64,000 nucleotides of DNA from Pelagimonas sp. Lineage in GTDB: Bacteria; Pseudomonadota; Alphaproteobacteria; Rhodobacterales; Rhodobacteraceae. Within the stretch, counting starts at the first letter, position 1. Each line of letters starts with the position of its first letter. A program made the position numbers and the translations under genes. Location: the NCBI GenBank assembly GCA_025210265.1, contig JAOASD010000002.1, positions 1 to 64,000 of the forward strand. The letters are read 5' to 3'. A model generated the notes under the pieces. That model ran no database searches and was not told the origin of the DNA. It saw only the letters and a list, made by a program, of their open reading frames with translations. Of the stretch, positions 17,421-25,364 are shown in pieces.

Positions 17421-17837
17421 TTAGCCGCCGCAGCCGCCGATGGTGACCTTGACGGTCTTGGAGGCGCGGGCAAAGGATCCGTCCGCCAGTTTGGCGATGG
17501 CGATCACGTCCTGCGTGCCAGCCAGGCGAATCCGGGTGGATGCAGCCTGTGTGGCGGCCAGCGGGCCAAAATTGAACTGGGCGACACCCGGAGTCGGGTT
17601 GCCAGCGGCCAGAACCAGAATGGCCGACGCGCCTTCGGCGGAGACCGCGATCGGAACGGTGTTGCCGTTTTCCGCGATTTCCGGTGCGGTCAGTTCGACA
17701 CCAGCATCGGCCAGAGCGGCCCCGCCAGTGAATTCGGTGATCGCATCCTCAGCCGCAGCGTTTGCACGGAACGGCAGGACGGTCATCAGCGCAGCACCGG
17801 CCCCAATGGCCAGCGTTTCGCGACGAGTGAATTCCAT
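17421..17837 (-). CDS. soxY: Thiosulfate oxidation carrier protein SoxY
   Basis: Carries the sulfur intermediates on the cysteine of its C-terminal swinging arm. The 138 residues end in the diagnostic GGCGG, with the substrate cysteine at residue 136. A twin-arginine signal is visible at the N-terminus (TRRETLAIGAGAALM), which would export the SoxYZ dimer. It lies 29 bases after soxX and 18 bases before soxZ. SoxS in this window is the known type of thioredoxin that keeps this cysteine active. Confidence 0.97.
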   Translation of the reverse strand: MEFTRRETLAIGAGAALMTVLPFRANAAAEDAITEFTGGAALADAGVELTAPEIAENGNTVPIAVSAEGASAILVLAAGNPTPGVAQFNFGPLAATQAASTRIRLAGTQDVIAIAKLADGSFARASKTVKVTIGGCGG

Positions 17838-17866
17838 CGTCTTTACTCCTGATTGAACTGGACAGC

Positions 17867-18343
17867 TCAGCTGTCCTTGAGGGTCAGCAAATATGCGACC
17901 ACATCTTCGATTTCCTGGGCCGAGAGGATCGGCGTCAGGGCTTCTGTCGGGGCTTTGCCCGTATAGGCGGCGCCGGGGCGAATGAACCCGGACGTCTTGT
18001 AAAAGGCCGGCATGACCGAACCTTCAAAGGTCTTCTTGGCGTTCACGACGATGCCGCGCAGTTCCTCTGCCGAGCGGTATTCGCCGACACCGTCCAGCGA
18101 CGGGCCCACTTCGCCATGGAACGGCGCATCCTCCAGCGCCGTGACGGCGTGGCAGGAAATGCAGTTCCCTTTGGATTTGGTGATCATGATCGTGCGACCA
18201 TTTTCCGCGTCCCCGGCCGTACCGGTCAGAGAGGCAGAGATTTCACCATATTCGCTGAATGTGACATCGTCGGGCACAACGGTTTCTGCGCAGGCCACAC
18301 CTGCCGCAAGCGTCACCGCTGCCGTGATTGCTGTGAGCCTCAT
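17867..18343 (-). CDS. soxX: Cytochrome c SoxX
   Basis: The monohaem subunit of SoxAX. It has 158 residues with a Sec signal peptide ending near residue 19 (VACAE). The haem site is C61-ISC-H65, and a methionine ligand is available in the SVMPAFYKTSGF segment. Its leader AAGCCTAGGGAGGGAA is shared exactly with soxA. It is the first gene of soxXYZABCD(E)(F). The 160-base region upstream, between it and soxW, contains the best SoxR operator candidate in the window. Confidence 0.95.
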   Translation of the reverse strand: MRLTAITAAVTLAAGVACAETVVPDDVTFSEYGEISASLTGTAGDAENGRTIMITKSKGNCISCHAVTALEDAPFHGEVGPSLDGVGEYRSAEELRGIVVNAKKTFEGSVMPAFYKTSGFIRPGAAYTGKAPTEALTPILSAQEIEDVVAYLLTLKDS

Positions 18344-18454
18344 ATTCCCTCCCTAGGCTTAAAGAATCAGGGTTATGGCCCCCTGTTCCGGGCCTAACCC
18401 TTAACTTCGGCTGATGTATACCGTAGGCCACCGCGCCACCACCACGCAACAACA

Positions 18455-18472
18455 AATTCACAGAAATGAATT
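18455..18472. promoter_or_regulatory. SoxR-type operator between soxW and soxX
   Basis: AATTCACAGAAATGAATT is a perfect 6+6 inverted repeat with a six-base centre and contains ATTC-N8-GAAT exactly. SoxR of Paracoccus is known to act on the soxW-soxX region, and the related sensor SqrR is reported to bind ATTC-N8-GAAT. It lies 113 bases before the soxX start. Confidence 0.78.
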
Positions 18473-18503
18473 ATTGCTCCGATTGGTCGCATCTGACCTG
18501 TTT

Positions 18504-19091
18504 TTAATCAAAAGATCCGTTGTTGCGCTCTTGGATCCGACGGGCGTGGTATCGTTGGAAATCTTCCCCGTTATCAAGCGTATAGCGCCGCTCGGCGACC
18601 CATGTGAACATGTCGATTGTGGTGCCCTTGCCAAAGGCACCGGGCATCACCGCAACCGCCGCGTCCAGCGCGGCCACGCCCTCTGGCACCTCTTCTGGTA
18701 GAAAGACAATGTTGGGGGTGAACATCACCCGCCACTTGCGCGCCATGTCTTTTTCCGACAGCGATTCCCCGTCGAAATCCACCACTTCGATGTCCCCATA
18801 CAGGTTCATCTGCACGACAAAGAAGTTATCCCCGATATAGGCGCTGATCTCGGGATCCGAAAACACCTCTTCGTGCATTTTGGTGCAGTAGATACAGCCG
18901 CGCTGTTCAAAGAACAGGACCAGCCGCTTGCCCTCGGCATTGGCCTCGTCCAGATCTTCGCGCAGATCCTTGAACGTGTCACGCATCCAGGGCTGTTTGT
19001 GCAGCCCGTCATCGCCCAGCTCTGCCGATACGGGTGCCGCCATCAGCAGCGCCAGCGCGGCCGCCGCCGCGCGCCTCATCACATATCTCAT
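18504..19091 (-). CDS. soxW: Periplasmic thioredoxin-like protein SoxW
   Basis: An exported thioredoxin-fold protein of 195 residues with a signal peptide (ALALLMAAPVSA, cleavage near residue 23) and the redox motif C66-IY-C69 in RGCIYCTKMHEEVF. It is a partner of SoxV, which delivers reducing power across the membrane. The start at 19091 is fixed by a GGGGAGGAT site. It lies 41 bases after soxV and forms the soxVW unit, separated from soxX by the operator region. Confidence 0.93.
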   Translation of the reverse strand: MRYVMRRAAAAALALLMAAPVSAELGDDGLHKQPWMRDTFKDLREDLDEANAEGKRLVLFFEQRGCIYCTKMHEEVFSDPEISAYIGDNFFVVQMNLYGDIEVVDFDGESLSEKDMARKWRVMFTPNIVFLPEEVPEGVAALDAAVAVMPGAFGKGTTIDMFTWVAERRYTLDNGEDFQRYHARRIQERNNGSFD

Positions 19092-19132
19092 CCGATCCTC
19101 CCCTTCTCAAATTCATGCCGGGGATGCCTGCA

Positions 19133-19870
19133 TCAGCTGAGTGCGGTCCAGCCCGGAAAAGTCTGGATCATCCACTGCGCAATGACGTTCACGCTGTTTG
19201 TGGCGATCAGGATCGCAAACAGGATCAGCATGACCCCCATGAGTCTTTCAACATGTTTGAGCTTATCACGATTTCGTGCGGTCCAACGCAGAAATGGCCC
19301 CGAAAACAGCGCCGCCACCACAAAAGGTGCCGTCATGCCGACACCATAGACCAGCAGCAACAGCCCTCCGCGCCAGACATCCCCCATGCCGCTGGCGATC
19401 ATCAGGATCGAGGCCAGCGCAGGCCCGACACAAGGCGTCCAGCCAAAGCCAAAGGCCAGCCCCATCAGATAGGCCCCAACCAGGGTCGAGGGTTCCGCGC
19501 TGCTTTCGATCCGCGCCTCACGGTACAGCAGGCCAATCCTGATAACCCCCAGAAAATGCAGGCCAAAAACGAACAGGATCGCTGCGGCCACATAGGACAA
19601 CAGGTCTTTCCAATCCGCAAAAACCTGCCCAACGGCGGTTGCGCCCATGCCCAGCAGCACAAAAATCGTCGTCACGCCGCTGGCAAACACCACCGAAGAC
19701 AGCACCAGACGGCGCTGCGTCCCCGGCGCAATCGCTGCATCATCGCGCAGCTCTGCCATGGAAATTCCGGCCATGTAGCACAGATAAAATGGCACCATCG
19801 GCAGGATGCAGGGGGTGAAAAAGCTGAGCAAACCGGCAAGCCCGGCCCCGGCAAAGGAAATATCCAGCAC
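19133..19870 (-). CDS. soxV: CcdA-family thiol transporter SoxV
   Basis: A polytopic inner-membrane protein of the CcdA/DsbD-beta type that moves electrons from cytoplasmic thioredoxin to periplasmic SoxW. It has 245 residues from a GTG start at 19870, preceded by GGGGGGA. A longer frame begins at 19894 but would overlap the operator. The paired cysteines lie in FFTPCILPMVPF (helix 1) and GWTPCVGPALAS (helix 4), the CcdA hallmark. It is divergent from soxS across a 75-base promoter region. Confidence 0.94.
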   Translation of the reverse strand: MLDISFAGAGLAGLLSFFTPCILPMVPFYLCYMAGISMAELRDDAAIAPGTQRRLVLSSVVFASGVTTIFVLLGMGATAVGQVFADWKDLLSYVAAAILFVFGLHFLGVIRIGLLYREARIESSAEPSTLVGAYLMGLAFGFGWTPCVGPALASILMIASGMGDVWRGGLLLLVYGVGMTAPFVVAALFSGPFLRWTARNRDKLKHVERLMGVMLILFAILIATNSVNVIAQWMIQTFPGWTALS

Positions 19871-19892
19871 GCGATCCCCCCGTTCCTTGTGC

Positions 19893-19910
19893 AATTCAAA
19901 TATTCAGATT
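19893..19910. promoter_or_regulatory. Degenerate SoxR-type operator between soxV and soxS
   Basis: AATTCAAATATTCAGATT has one good half-site (AATTCA) and a weaker second half (CAGATT instead of TGAATT). It can also be read as two tandem ATTCARAT units. It lies between the divergent soxV and soxS starts, the second region where Paracoccus SoxR is known to act. Confidence 0.55.
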
Positions 19911-19945
19911 ATGTTGTGCGACAGTCAATGGACAATCGGTGCGCT

Positions 19946-20326
19946 ATGGCTATTCAGAGCATTCTTCGTGTTGCCTCTCTTGCGGTTGGGTTTCTGGCTT
20001 TGCCGGCCCATGCGGGGGATGTGCGGCTGATCATGGTGGAACAGCCCGGCTGCGCCTATTGCATGGCCTGGGATGATGAAATTCACCCCGCCTATGACAA
20101 GACGGCAGAGGGCAAATATGCCCCCTTGATGCGCGCGGATCTGCATGTTGGCCCGCCCAAGGGCGTGTCCTACACCCGCCGCGTCAACTTTACACCGACA
20201 TTCATTCTGATAGAGGACGGCAGCGAAATCGCCAGAATGGAAGGCTATGTCGGTGAGGATTTCTTCTGGCCCCTCTTTGCCCGTATGCTGGAAGACAACA
20301 CAGACTACCAACCGGCGGTGAACTGA
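19946..20326 (+). CDS. soxS: Periplasmic thioredoxin SoxS
   Basis: A small exported thioredoxin that reactivates oxidised SoxY. The 126 residues start with a signal peptide ending PAHAG and contain C36-AY-C39 in VEQPGCAYCMAWDDE. A cis-proline appears in VNFTPTFILIEDG. The ATG at 19946 gives a compact signal peptide; an in-frame ATG at 19928 adds six residues, and no ribosome site decides between them. It is divergent from soxV and followed by soxR after 56 bases, as in Paracoccus. Confidence 0.92.
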   Translation: MAIQSILRVASLAVGFLALPAHAGDVRLIMVEQPGCAYCMAWDDEIHPAYDKTAEGKYAPLMRADLHVGPPKGVSYTRRVNFTPTFILIEDGSEIARMEGYVGEDFFWPLFARMLEDNTDYQPAVN

Positions 20327-20382
20327 CACCGCCCCCACTTGCCCCGGTGTGACAGGCCGGGCACCACGTTCGAGGATCGGGC

Positions 20383-20727
20383 ATGGCACTGCCTCTTCTG
20401 CATGATGACCTAAGCGAAGACGAGCTGGACAAGATCGTCGATAAGGCGACCACTGCGTCCGCCTTTCTAAAGGCGATCAGCCACGAAGGTCGGCTGATGA
20501 TCCTGTGTCATCTGGTGACCGGCGAAAAATCGGTGACCGAGTTAGAAGAGCTGCTTTCGGCGCGTCAGGCCGCGGTCAGCCAGCAATTGTCGCGCCTGCG
20601 GCTTGAGGGGCTAGTTGTCCCCCGCCGCGAGGGCAAGGCGATTTATTATCGCCTCGCGGATGATCGCCCGCGCAAGATGCTGGAATGCGTCTACGATCTG
20701 TTCTGCCGCGACGAGGACGACACCTAA
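20383..20727 (+). CDS. soxR: ArsR-family sulfur-responsive repressor SoxR
   Basis: A 114-residue ArsR/SmtB winged-helix regulator. The HTH is ELEELLSARQAAVSQQLSRLRLEGLV and the wing is RREGKAIYYRL. C42 in the helix MILCHL and C108 near the C-terminus (LECVYDLFC) are placed like the two cysteines of the persulfide sensors SqrR and BigR, which repress until a polysulfide bridge forms; C102 is an extra cysteine. It is the expected repressor of the soxSR and sox structural genes. It lies downstream of soxS and so is probably autoregulated through the soxS/soxV site. Confidence 0.93.
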   Translation: MALPLLHDDLSEDELDKIVDKATTASAFLKAISHEGRLMILCHLVTGEKSVTELEELLSARQAAVSQQLSRLRLEGLVVPRREGKAIYYRLADDRPRKMLECVYDLFCRDEDDT

Positions 20728-20887
20728 CCCGTGTCCGCACGTTCCGGTCTGGCGGATACCACACCGGTCTGAGCAGATCTGACAGGCGAAAAAGGCCCGC
20801 AGCCCGGCACCCAGCCGACCCTTGCGGGAGGGCGCATCGCGTCACATACTGCTGAAAGGATCTGTCAGGTCAGGAGGAGGGCCGGGC

Positions 20888-21949
20888 ATGAACAGTGTTT
20901 TATCGGACTATCAAATCGTGGCGCTTATCGGCCTGTTGGGCGGGCTGTTGCTGGGCCTTGCAGCGCGGCTGGGACGGTTCTGCACCCTGGGTGCCATCGA
21001 AGACGCGCTGTATGGCGGATCCACTCTGCGGTTGCGCATGTGGGGCATCGCTATTGGCTTTGCCGTGCTGGGCAGTTTTGGCCTGATGGCCGCCGGGTTG
21101 CTGGATGGCGCGGAAACCTATTACCTGTCAATCCGTTGGATGCCGCTGGCCTCGGTGCTGGGCGGGTTGATGTTTGGCTATGGCATGGCCCTGTCGGGCA
21201 ATTGCGGCTATGGCGCGATCGCCCGTCTGGGCGGAGGCGACCTGCGCAGCTTTGTTATTGTGCTGGTCATGGGCGTGTCGACCTATGTGGTTCTGTCCGG
21301 CCCGCTGGCGCCGCTGCGCGCGGCAGTTTTTGACCAGCAGGATGTTGTGGCGGGCGAGATGCCTCCGGGTATTGCACATGTTCTGGGGGGCATGATTGGG
21401 GTATCCGCCCATTGGATAGGCATGGCCGTGGGCCTGTGCCTGATGGGGTTTGCAGCGGCGTCCCGCGCGCTCTGGGCCAAACCGATGCAGGTCTTTTGGG
21501 CCCTGGTGGTCGGCAGCGGTGTGATCATCGGCTGGGCGGGCACGGCCTGGGTGGCGCGCGACGGGTTCGAGGCACTGCCGGTGGTCTCGCACAGCTTTGC
21601 CGCGCCTATGGGCGAAACCATCCTGTGGTGGATGACCGGATCGGCACGGCCTTTGTCCTTTGCCGTGGGCTCGATCACCGGGGTCTGGACCGGGGCCTTT
21701 GTCGGATCGCTGATCAAAGGGCATTTCCGCTGGGAGGCCTGCGAAGACCCGCGCGAGCTGCGCCGCCAGATCTTTGGGGCGGTGCTGATGGGGGTTGGCG
21801 CGGTGACGGCGCTGGGATGTTCCATCGGTCAGGGGCTAAGCGCGTTTTCCGTGCTGGCCCTGTCAGCACCTGTGACCTTTGCCGCGATCTTTGCCGGGGC
21901 GGCGCTGGGGCTGCGTCAGTTGATCGTTGGGTTCCAGCCTGCGGAATGA
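20888..21949 (+). CDS. soxT: YeeE/YedE-family sulfur compound transporter (SoxT-like)
   Basis: A polytopic membrane protein of 353 residues from the YeeE/YedE (TsuA) family; characterised members import thiosulfate. Conserved cysteine motifs of the family are visible: RFCTLGAIEDAL near the N-terminus, SGNCGYGAIARLGGGD (about residue 105) and GCSIGQGLS near the C-terminus. The start at 20888 follows AGGAGGAGG. It lies 160 bases after soxR on the same strand, a position called soxT in other sox clusters. It may import thiosulfate, or supply the inducer sensed by SoxR; which of these is not visible from the sequence. Confidence 0.87.
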   Translation: MNSVLSDYQIVALIGLLGGLLLGLAARLGRFCTLGAIEDALYGGSTLRLRMWGIAIGFAVLGSFGLMAAGLLDGAETYYLSIRWMPLASVLGGLMFGYGMALSGNCGYGAIARLGGGDLRSFVIVLVMGVSTYVVLSGPLAPLRAAVFDQQDVVAGEMPPGIAHVLGGMIGVSAHWIGMAVGLCLMGFAAASRALWAKPMQVFWALVVGSGVIIGWAGTAWVARDGFEALPVVSHSFAAPMGETILWWMTGSARPLSFAVGSITGVWTGAFVGSLIKGHFRWEACEDPRELRRQIFGAVLMGVGAVTALGCSIGQGLSAFSVLALSAPVTFAAIFAGAALGLRQLIVGFQPAE

Positions 21950-21959
21950 GCTGTGGCGT

Positions 21960-21978
21960 GGTGGGTTGAAAACCCACC
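21960..21978. repeat. GGTGGGTT palindromic repeat
   Basis: GGTGGGTTGAAAACCCACC is followed by CTACCCC and is identical to the first copy at 5442. It lies 10 bases after the soxT stop and probably works as its terminator. Confidence 0.88.
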
Positions 21979-22060
21979 CTACCCCGAAATTGCAGCGATA
22001 TTCATTGATTTGGCGGAGCATGGGGGCGCTGCCCCCGCGCCTGTCGGCGCTCCCCCGGAG

Positions 22061-22081
22061 GTATTTGAACCAAGAAGAAAC
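22061..22081. repeat. GTATTT...CCAAGAAGAAAC dispersed repeat
   Basis: GTATTT, three to four variable bases and CCAAGAAGAAAC follow a GC-rich stretch (GGGGGCGCTGCCCCC at 22022). The same element occurs inverted at 38783-38803. It fills the gap between the soxT repeat and ribE. Confidence 0.65.
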
Positions 22082-22125
22082 ATGGGGCGGCGCGATCCCA
22101 TTTTCAGGCGCGCCGCCTTTTGCGT

Positions 22126-22713
22126 TTAGGACATTTCCTGCAGGCGGGCGACGTAGCGCGCCAGCGTGTCGATTTCCAGATTGATGCGGTCCCCGGTCTT
22201 GGCATGGCCCCAGGTGGTCACGGATTTGGTATGGGGGATGAAGTTGATGCCGAAGTCGCAGTCATTGACTTCGTTCACCGTCAGAGAGGTGCCATTCAGC
22301 GCGACCGAGCCCTTGGGCGCGATGTAGCGGGCCAGTTCACGCGGGGCGCGCAGGGTGACACGGGTGCTGTCACCCTCGTCGCGCATCTCTACGATCTCGG
22401 CCACGCCATCCACATGGCCCGACACGATATGGCCGCCCAGCTCGTCCCCGACCTTAAGCGCGCGCTCAAGGTTCAGGGGGCGGCCCACATTCCACAGATC
22501 CAGATTGGTTTTCGACACGGTTTCGGCGCTGATTTCCACGTCAAACCAATCATCGCCAAGCGCCACTACCGTCAGGCAGACCCCGTCACAGGCGATCGAC
22601 GCACCAATGTCGATGCCGCTGGTGTCATAGCGCGTGCCAATCCGCGCGCTGAGATCGCCGCGCTGCTCCAGCGCCTTGATTTCCCCGATATCGGTGACGA
22701 TTCCCGTGAACAT
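22126..22713 (-). CDS. ribE: Riboflavin synthase alpha subunit
   Basis: Dismutates two 6,7-dimethyl-8-ribityllumazines to riboflavin. It has 195 residues made of two homologous barrels, starting with the signature MFTGIVTDIGEI; repeated motifs are CDGVCLTVVAL with GGHIVSGHVDG, and NGTSLTVNEV. The start is the ATG at 22713. In many relatives it lies next to ribD; here three capsule genes on the opposite strand separate them. No FMN riboswitch core is visible in the 103 bases before it. Confidence 0.97.
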   Translation of the reverse strand: MFTGIVTDIGEIKALEQRGDLSARIGTRYDTSGIDIGASIACDGVCLTVVALGDDWFDVEISAETVSKTNLDLWNVGRPLNLERALKVGDELGGHIVSGHVDGVAEIVEMRDEGDSTRVTLRAPRELARYIAPKGSVALNGTSLTVNEVNDCDFGINFIPHTKSVTTWGHAKTGDRINLEIDTLARYVARLQEMS

Positions 22714-22816
22714 GGCTTGTCCTTTCGACGCAGCATCCGGCGCAGCCCTCGGGGCCTTAATTTCGCCGGGTTGTGGCGTTAAGTTAGAATTCAGGGCAAG
22801 GACATAGAACGGCACT

Positions 22817-24109
22817 ATGAGCAAAGCAACAGGACAGCGCAGGGTCTTTCTGTTTCTGCAGGGACCGCATGGACCGTTTTTTAACCGGTTGGGGGCGATG
22901 CTGCGCCGCACCGGGGCCGAGGTCTGGCGCGTAGGGTTCAATGCCGGGGAACGGGCGTTCTGGTTCCATCCGCGCAGTTATATCCCCTATAAGGGCACGC
23001 TGGATCAGTGGCGCGACCGCTTTGTCGATCTGCTGGCTGAAAAACAGGTCACCGATATTGTGCTTTATGGCGATGTGCGCCCGATCCATGCCCAAGCTGT
23101 CGAAGAGGCCAAGGCCCGTGGCATCACCGTGCATGTATTCGAAGAGGGCTATATGCGCCCCTATTGGGTCACCTATGAGCGCGGCGGCTCCAACGGCCAT
23201 TCCCGCCTGATGAAGATGAGCGTGGCCCAGATGCGCCATGCGCTGGAAGCCTCGGATATGGAGGCCCCCCTGCCCCCGGCCCATTGGGGCGACATGCGTC
23301 AACATATCTTTTACGGCGCGCTGTATCACTGGTTTGTCATGTTCCGAAACGGCCAGTATCGCAATTTCAAACCGCATCGTTCGCTGAGCGTCGTGCAGGA
23401 GTTTTTGCTGTATCTGCAACGGCTTGTCTTTATGCCGGTCAGTTGGGCGGACCGGGTTCTATCGACTGCGCGGATCCGGCTGGGGGGCTTTCCCTATCAT
23501 CTGGCGCTGATGCAGCTGGAACATGATTCCAGTTTCCAGAAACATTCGCCCTTTGACACGATGCCCCAGTTTATCGACCTGGTCGTGGCAGGGTTTGCCG
23601 AGGGCGCGCCGGGTCATCATCATCTGGTGTTCAAAGCCCACCCGCTGGAAGATGGGCGCGTCAATATCCGCCGTGCAATCCGCGATGCCGCCACCCGTCA
23701 CAAGGTCAGCGACCGGGTGCATTACGTGCGCGGCGGCAAGCTGGCGCAGCTGTTGAACGATGCGCGCAGCGCCGTGACGGTGAACTCCACCGCAGCACAG
23801 CAGGTGCTGTGGCGTGGCATCCCGCTAAAGGTCTTTGGCGATGCGGTCTATGCAAAACCGGAATTTGTCTCGACCCAGCCGCTGGCGCAATTCTTTGCCA
23901 TGCCCTCGCGCCCCAATATGCAGGCCTATAAGGATTATCGCCGCTATCTGTTGGAAACTTCGCAATTTCCCGGCGGGTTCTATTCGGCCCGTGGACGGCG
24001 GCAATTGCTGCGCCAGGTGGTCGATATGATGCTGTCGCCGGACGATCCCTATGACGCGCTGAAACGCGGAACCGCGGCCCCGCGGCAACAGTTGCGGGTT
24101 GTGCGCTAG
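22817..24109 (+). CDS. kpsS: Capsule polysaccharide biosynthesis/export protein KpsS
   Basis: A cytoplasmic KpsS (LipB) family protein of 430 residues. Characterised KpsS adds the first beta-Kdo to the phosphatidylglycerol anchor of group 2-type capsules. Matching features are RVFLFLQGPHGPFF, the VLYGDVRPIHAQA strand, VHVFEEGYMRPYWVTYE and late TVNSTAAQQVLWRGIPLKVFG. It is divergent from ribE and followed by an OPX lipoprotein gene and kpsC. The ABC exporter genes kpsM and kpsT are not in the window. Confidence 0.9.
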   Translation: MSKATGQRRVFLFLQGPHGPFFNRLGAMLRRTGAEVWRVGFNAGERAFWFHPRSYIPYKGTLDQWRDRFVDLLAEKQVTDIVLYGDVRPIHAQAVEEAKARGITVHVFEEGYMRPYWVTYERGGSNGHSRLMKMSVAQMRHALEASDMEAPLPPAHWGDMRQHIFYGALYHWFVMFRNGQYRNFKPHRSLSVVQEFLLYLQRLVFMPVSWADRVLSTARIRLGGFPYHLALMQLEHDSSFQKHSPFDTMPQFIDLVVAGFAEGAPGHHHLVFKAHPLEDGRVNIRRAIRDAATRHKVSDRVHYVRGGKLAQLLNDARSAVTVNSTAAQQVLWRGIPLKVFGDAVYAKPEFVSTQPLAQFFAMPSRPNMQAYKDYRRYLLETSQFPGGFYSARGRRQLLRQVVDMMLSPDDPYDALKRGTAAPRQQLRVVR

Positions 24110-24201
24110 CGGCTTTTTCGCGTGGGACTGGATTTTTTTGCTCCTTGCCGATAGGTTAAAGAAAAAAATACAGGCAGATTTCAGGTCGAGGAGACCGAGC
24201 A

Positions 24202-25353
24202 GTGAAAAAATCCCCCTCCCGGTGGGCGAAAGGATTCGCCTTGCTGGCCGCGGTGTCCGTTCTGGCATCCTGCGGTCTTCCCCGCGTTGGCCCCAATAAA
24301 CGCGAAATTTTTGCAGGATCCGTGCAGCGCGAAGGCGACGCTTTTATCGTTGCGGTGAATGACCGCGTGACCCGCGCCACCTCTGTTGTGCCGGCGCTGG
24401 GCTTTTCCGATGCGTTCAAAAATGCCGGTGTTCTGGGGTCGGACACGATCCGTCCGGGGGACACGCTGGGCCTGACCATCTGGGAAAACGTGGATGACGG
24501 GCTGCTGGCCTCGGAAACCAGCAATTCGACCCTGCTGGAAGAGGTCCAGGTGGACGGCGCGGGCTTTATCTTTGTGCCCTATGCCGGGCGCATCAAGGCT
24601 GCGGGCAACACGCCCGAAGCGATCCGCCGCGTGATCACCCGCAAGCTCGAAGATCAGACACCCGATCCGCAGGTGCAGGTGCGCCGTATTGCCGGGGACG
24701 GGTCCACCGTGTCGCTGGTGGGCTCGGTCGGCGGTCAGGGGGTTTATGCGATTGAACGCCCGACGCGCACCCTTTCCTCGATGCTGGCCCGCGCGGGTGG
24801 CATCACCATCGAACCGGAAATCGCGCAGGTCAAAGTGCTGCGCGGCAGCCGGACCGAAACCATCTGGTTCCAGGATCTGTATAAACACCCGGAATTTGAC
24901 ATCGCCCTGCGCGGCGGGGATCGCATTCTGGTCGAAGAAGACACCCGCGCCTTTACAGCGCTGGGTGCCACCGGCGCGCAGGCCCGCGTGCCGTTCGAAA
25001 GCCAGACCCTCAGCGCGGTCGAAGCCATCGCCCAGGTGGGCGGGCTGCTTAGTGCCAGCGCCGACCCGACCGGGGTGTTTGTGTTCCGCAACGAACCGGC
25101 GGCGATTGCCAATCAGGTACTGGCCCGCACCGATCTGGTTGGCGCACAGCGCATGGTCTACGTGCTGGACCTGACCCAACCCAATGGCATGTTCCGGGCC
25201 CGCGATTTTGTGATCCGCGATCAGGACACACTGTATGTGACCGAAGCGCCCTTCACCCAGTGGGACAAGACGATTGCCGCTCTGACCGGCTCGCTTGGCG
25301 CGGTCAGCACCCTGTCGACCGCCGCGACGACGCTGGGCGGTTCCGGGGGCTGA
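24202..25353 (+). CDS. Polysaccharide export outer-membrane lipoprotein (OPX)
   Basis: A Wza/KpsD-family export protein of 383 residues from a GTG start preceded by GAGGAG. The signal peptide ends in a lipobox (VLAS-C24). A polysaccharide export domain (RPGDTLGLTIWENVDDG... through TPEAIRRVI) is followed by two SLBB-like segments (VSLVGSVGGQGVYAI and VPFESQTLSAVEAIAQVGG). It lies between KpsS and KpsC, so it probably forms the outer-membrane part of the capsule exporter. Confidence 0.9.
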   Translation: MKKSPSRWAKGFALLAAVSVLASCGLPRVGPNKREIFAGSVQREGDAFIVAVNDRVTRATSVVPALGFSDAFKNAGVLGSDTIRPGDTLGLTIWENVDDGLLASETSNSTLLEEVQVDGAGFIFVPYAGRIKAAGNTPEAIRRVITRKLEDQTPDPQVQVRRIAGDGSTVSLVGSVGGQGVYAIERPTRTLSSMLARAGGITIEPEIAQVKVLRGSRTETIWFQDLYKHPEFDIALRGGDRILVEEDTRAFTALGATGAQARVPFESQTLSAVEAIAQVGGLLSASADPTGVFVFRNEPAAIANQVLARTDLVGAQRMVYVLDLTQPNGMFRARDFVIRDQDTLYVTEAPFTQWDKTIAALTGSLGAVSTLSTAATTLGGSGG

Positions 25354-25364
25354 GGCCCTTGGGC

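Noticed and set aside
22714-22816. FMN riboswitch before ribE
   Set aside because: The conserved RFN core sequence is not visible in this 103-base region.
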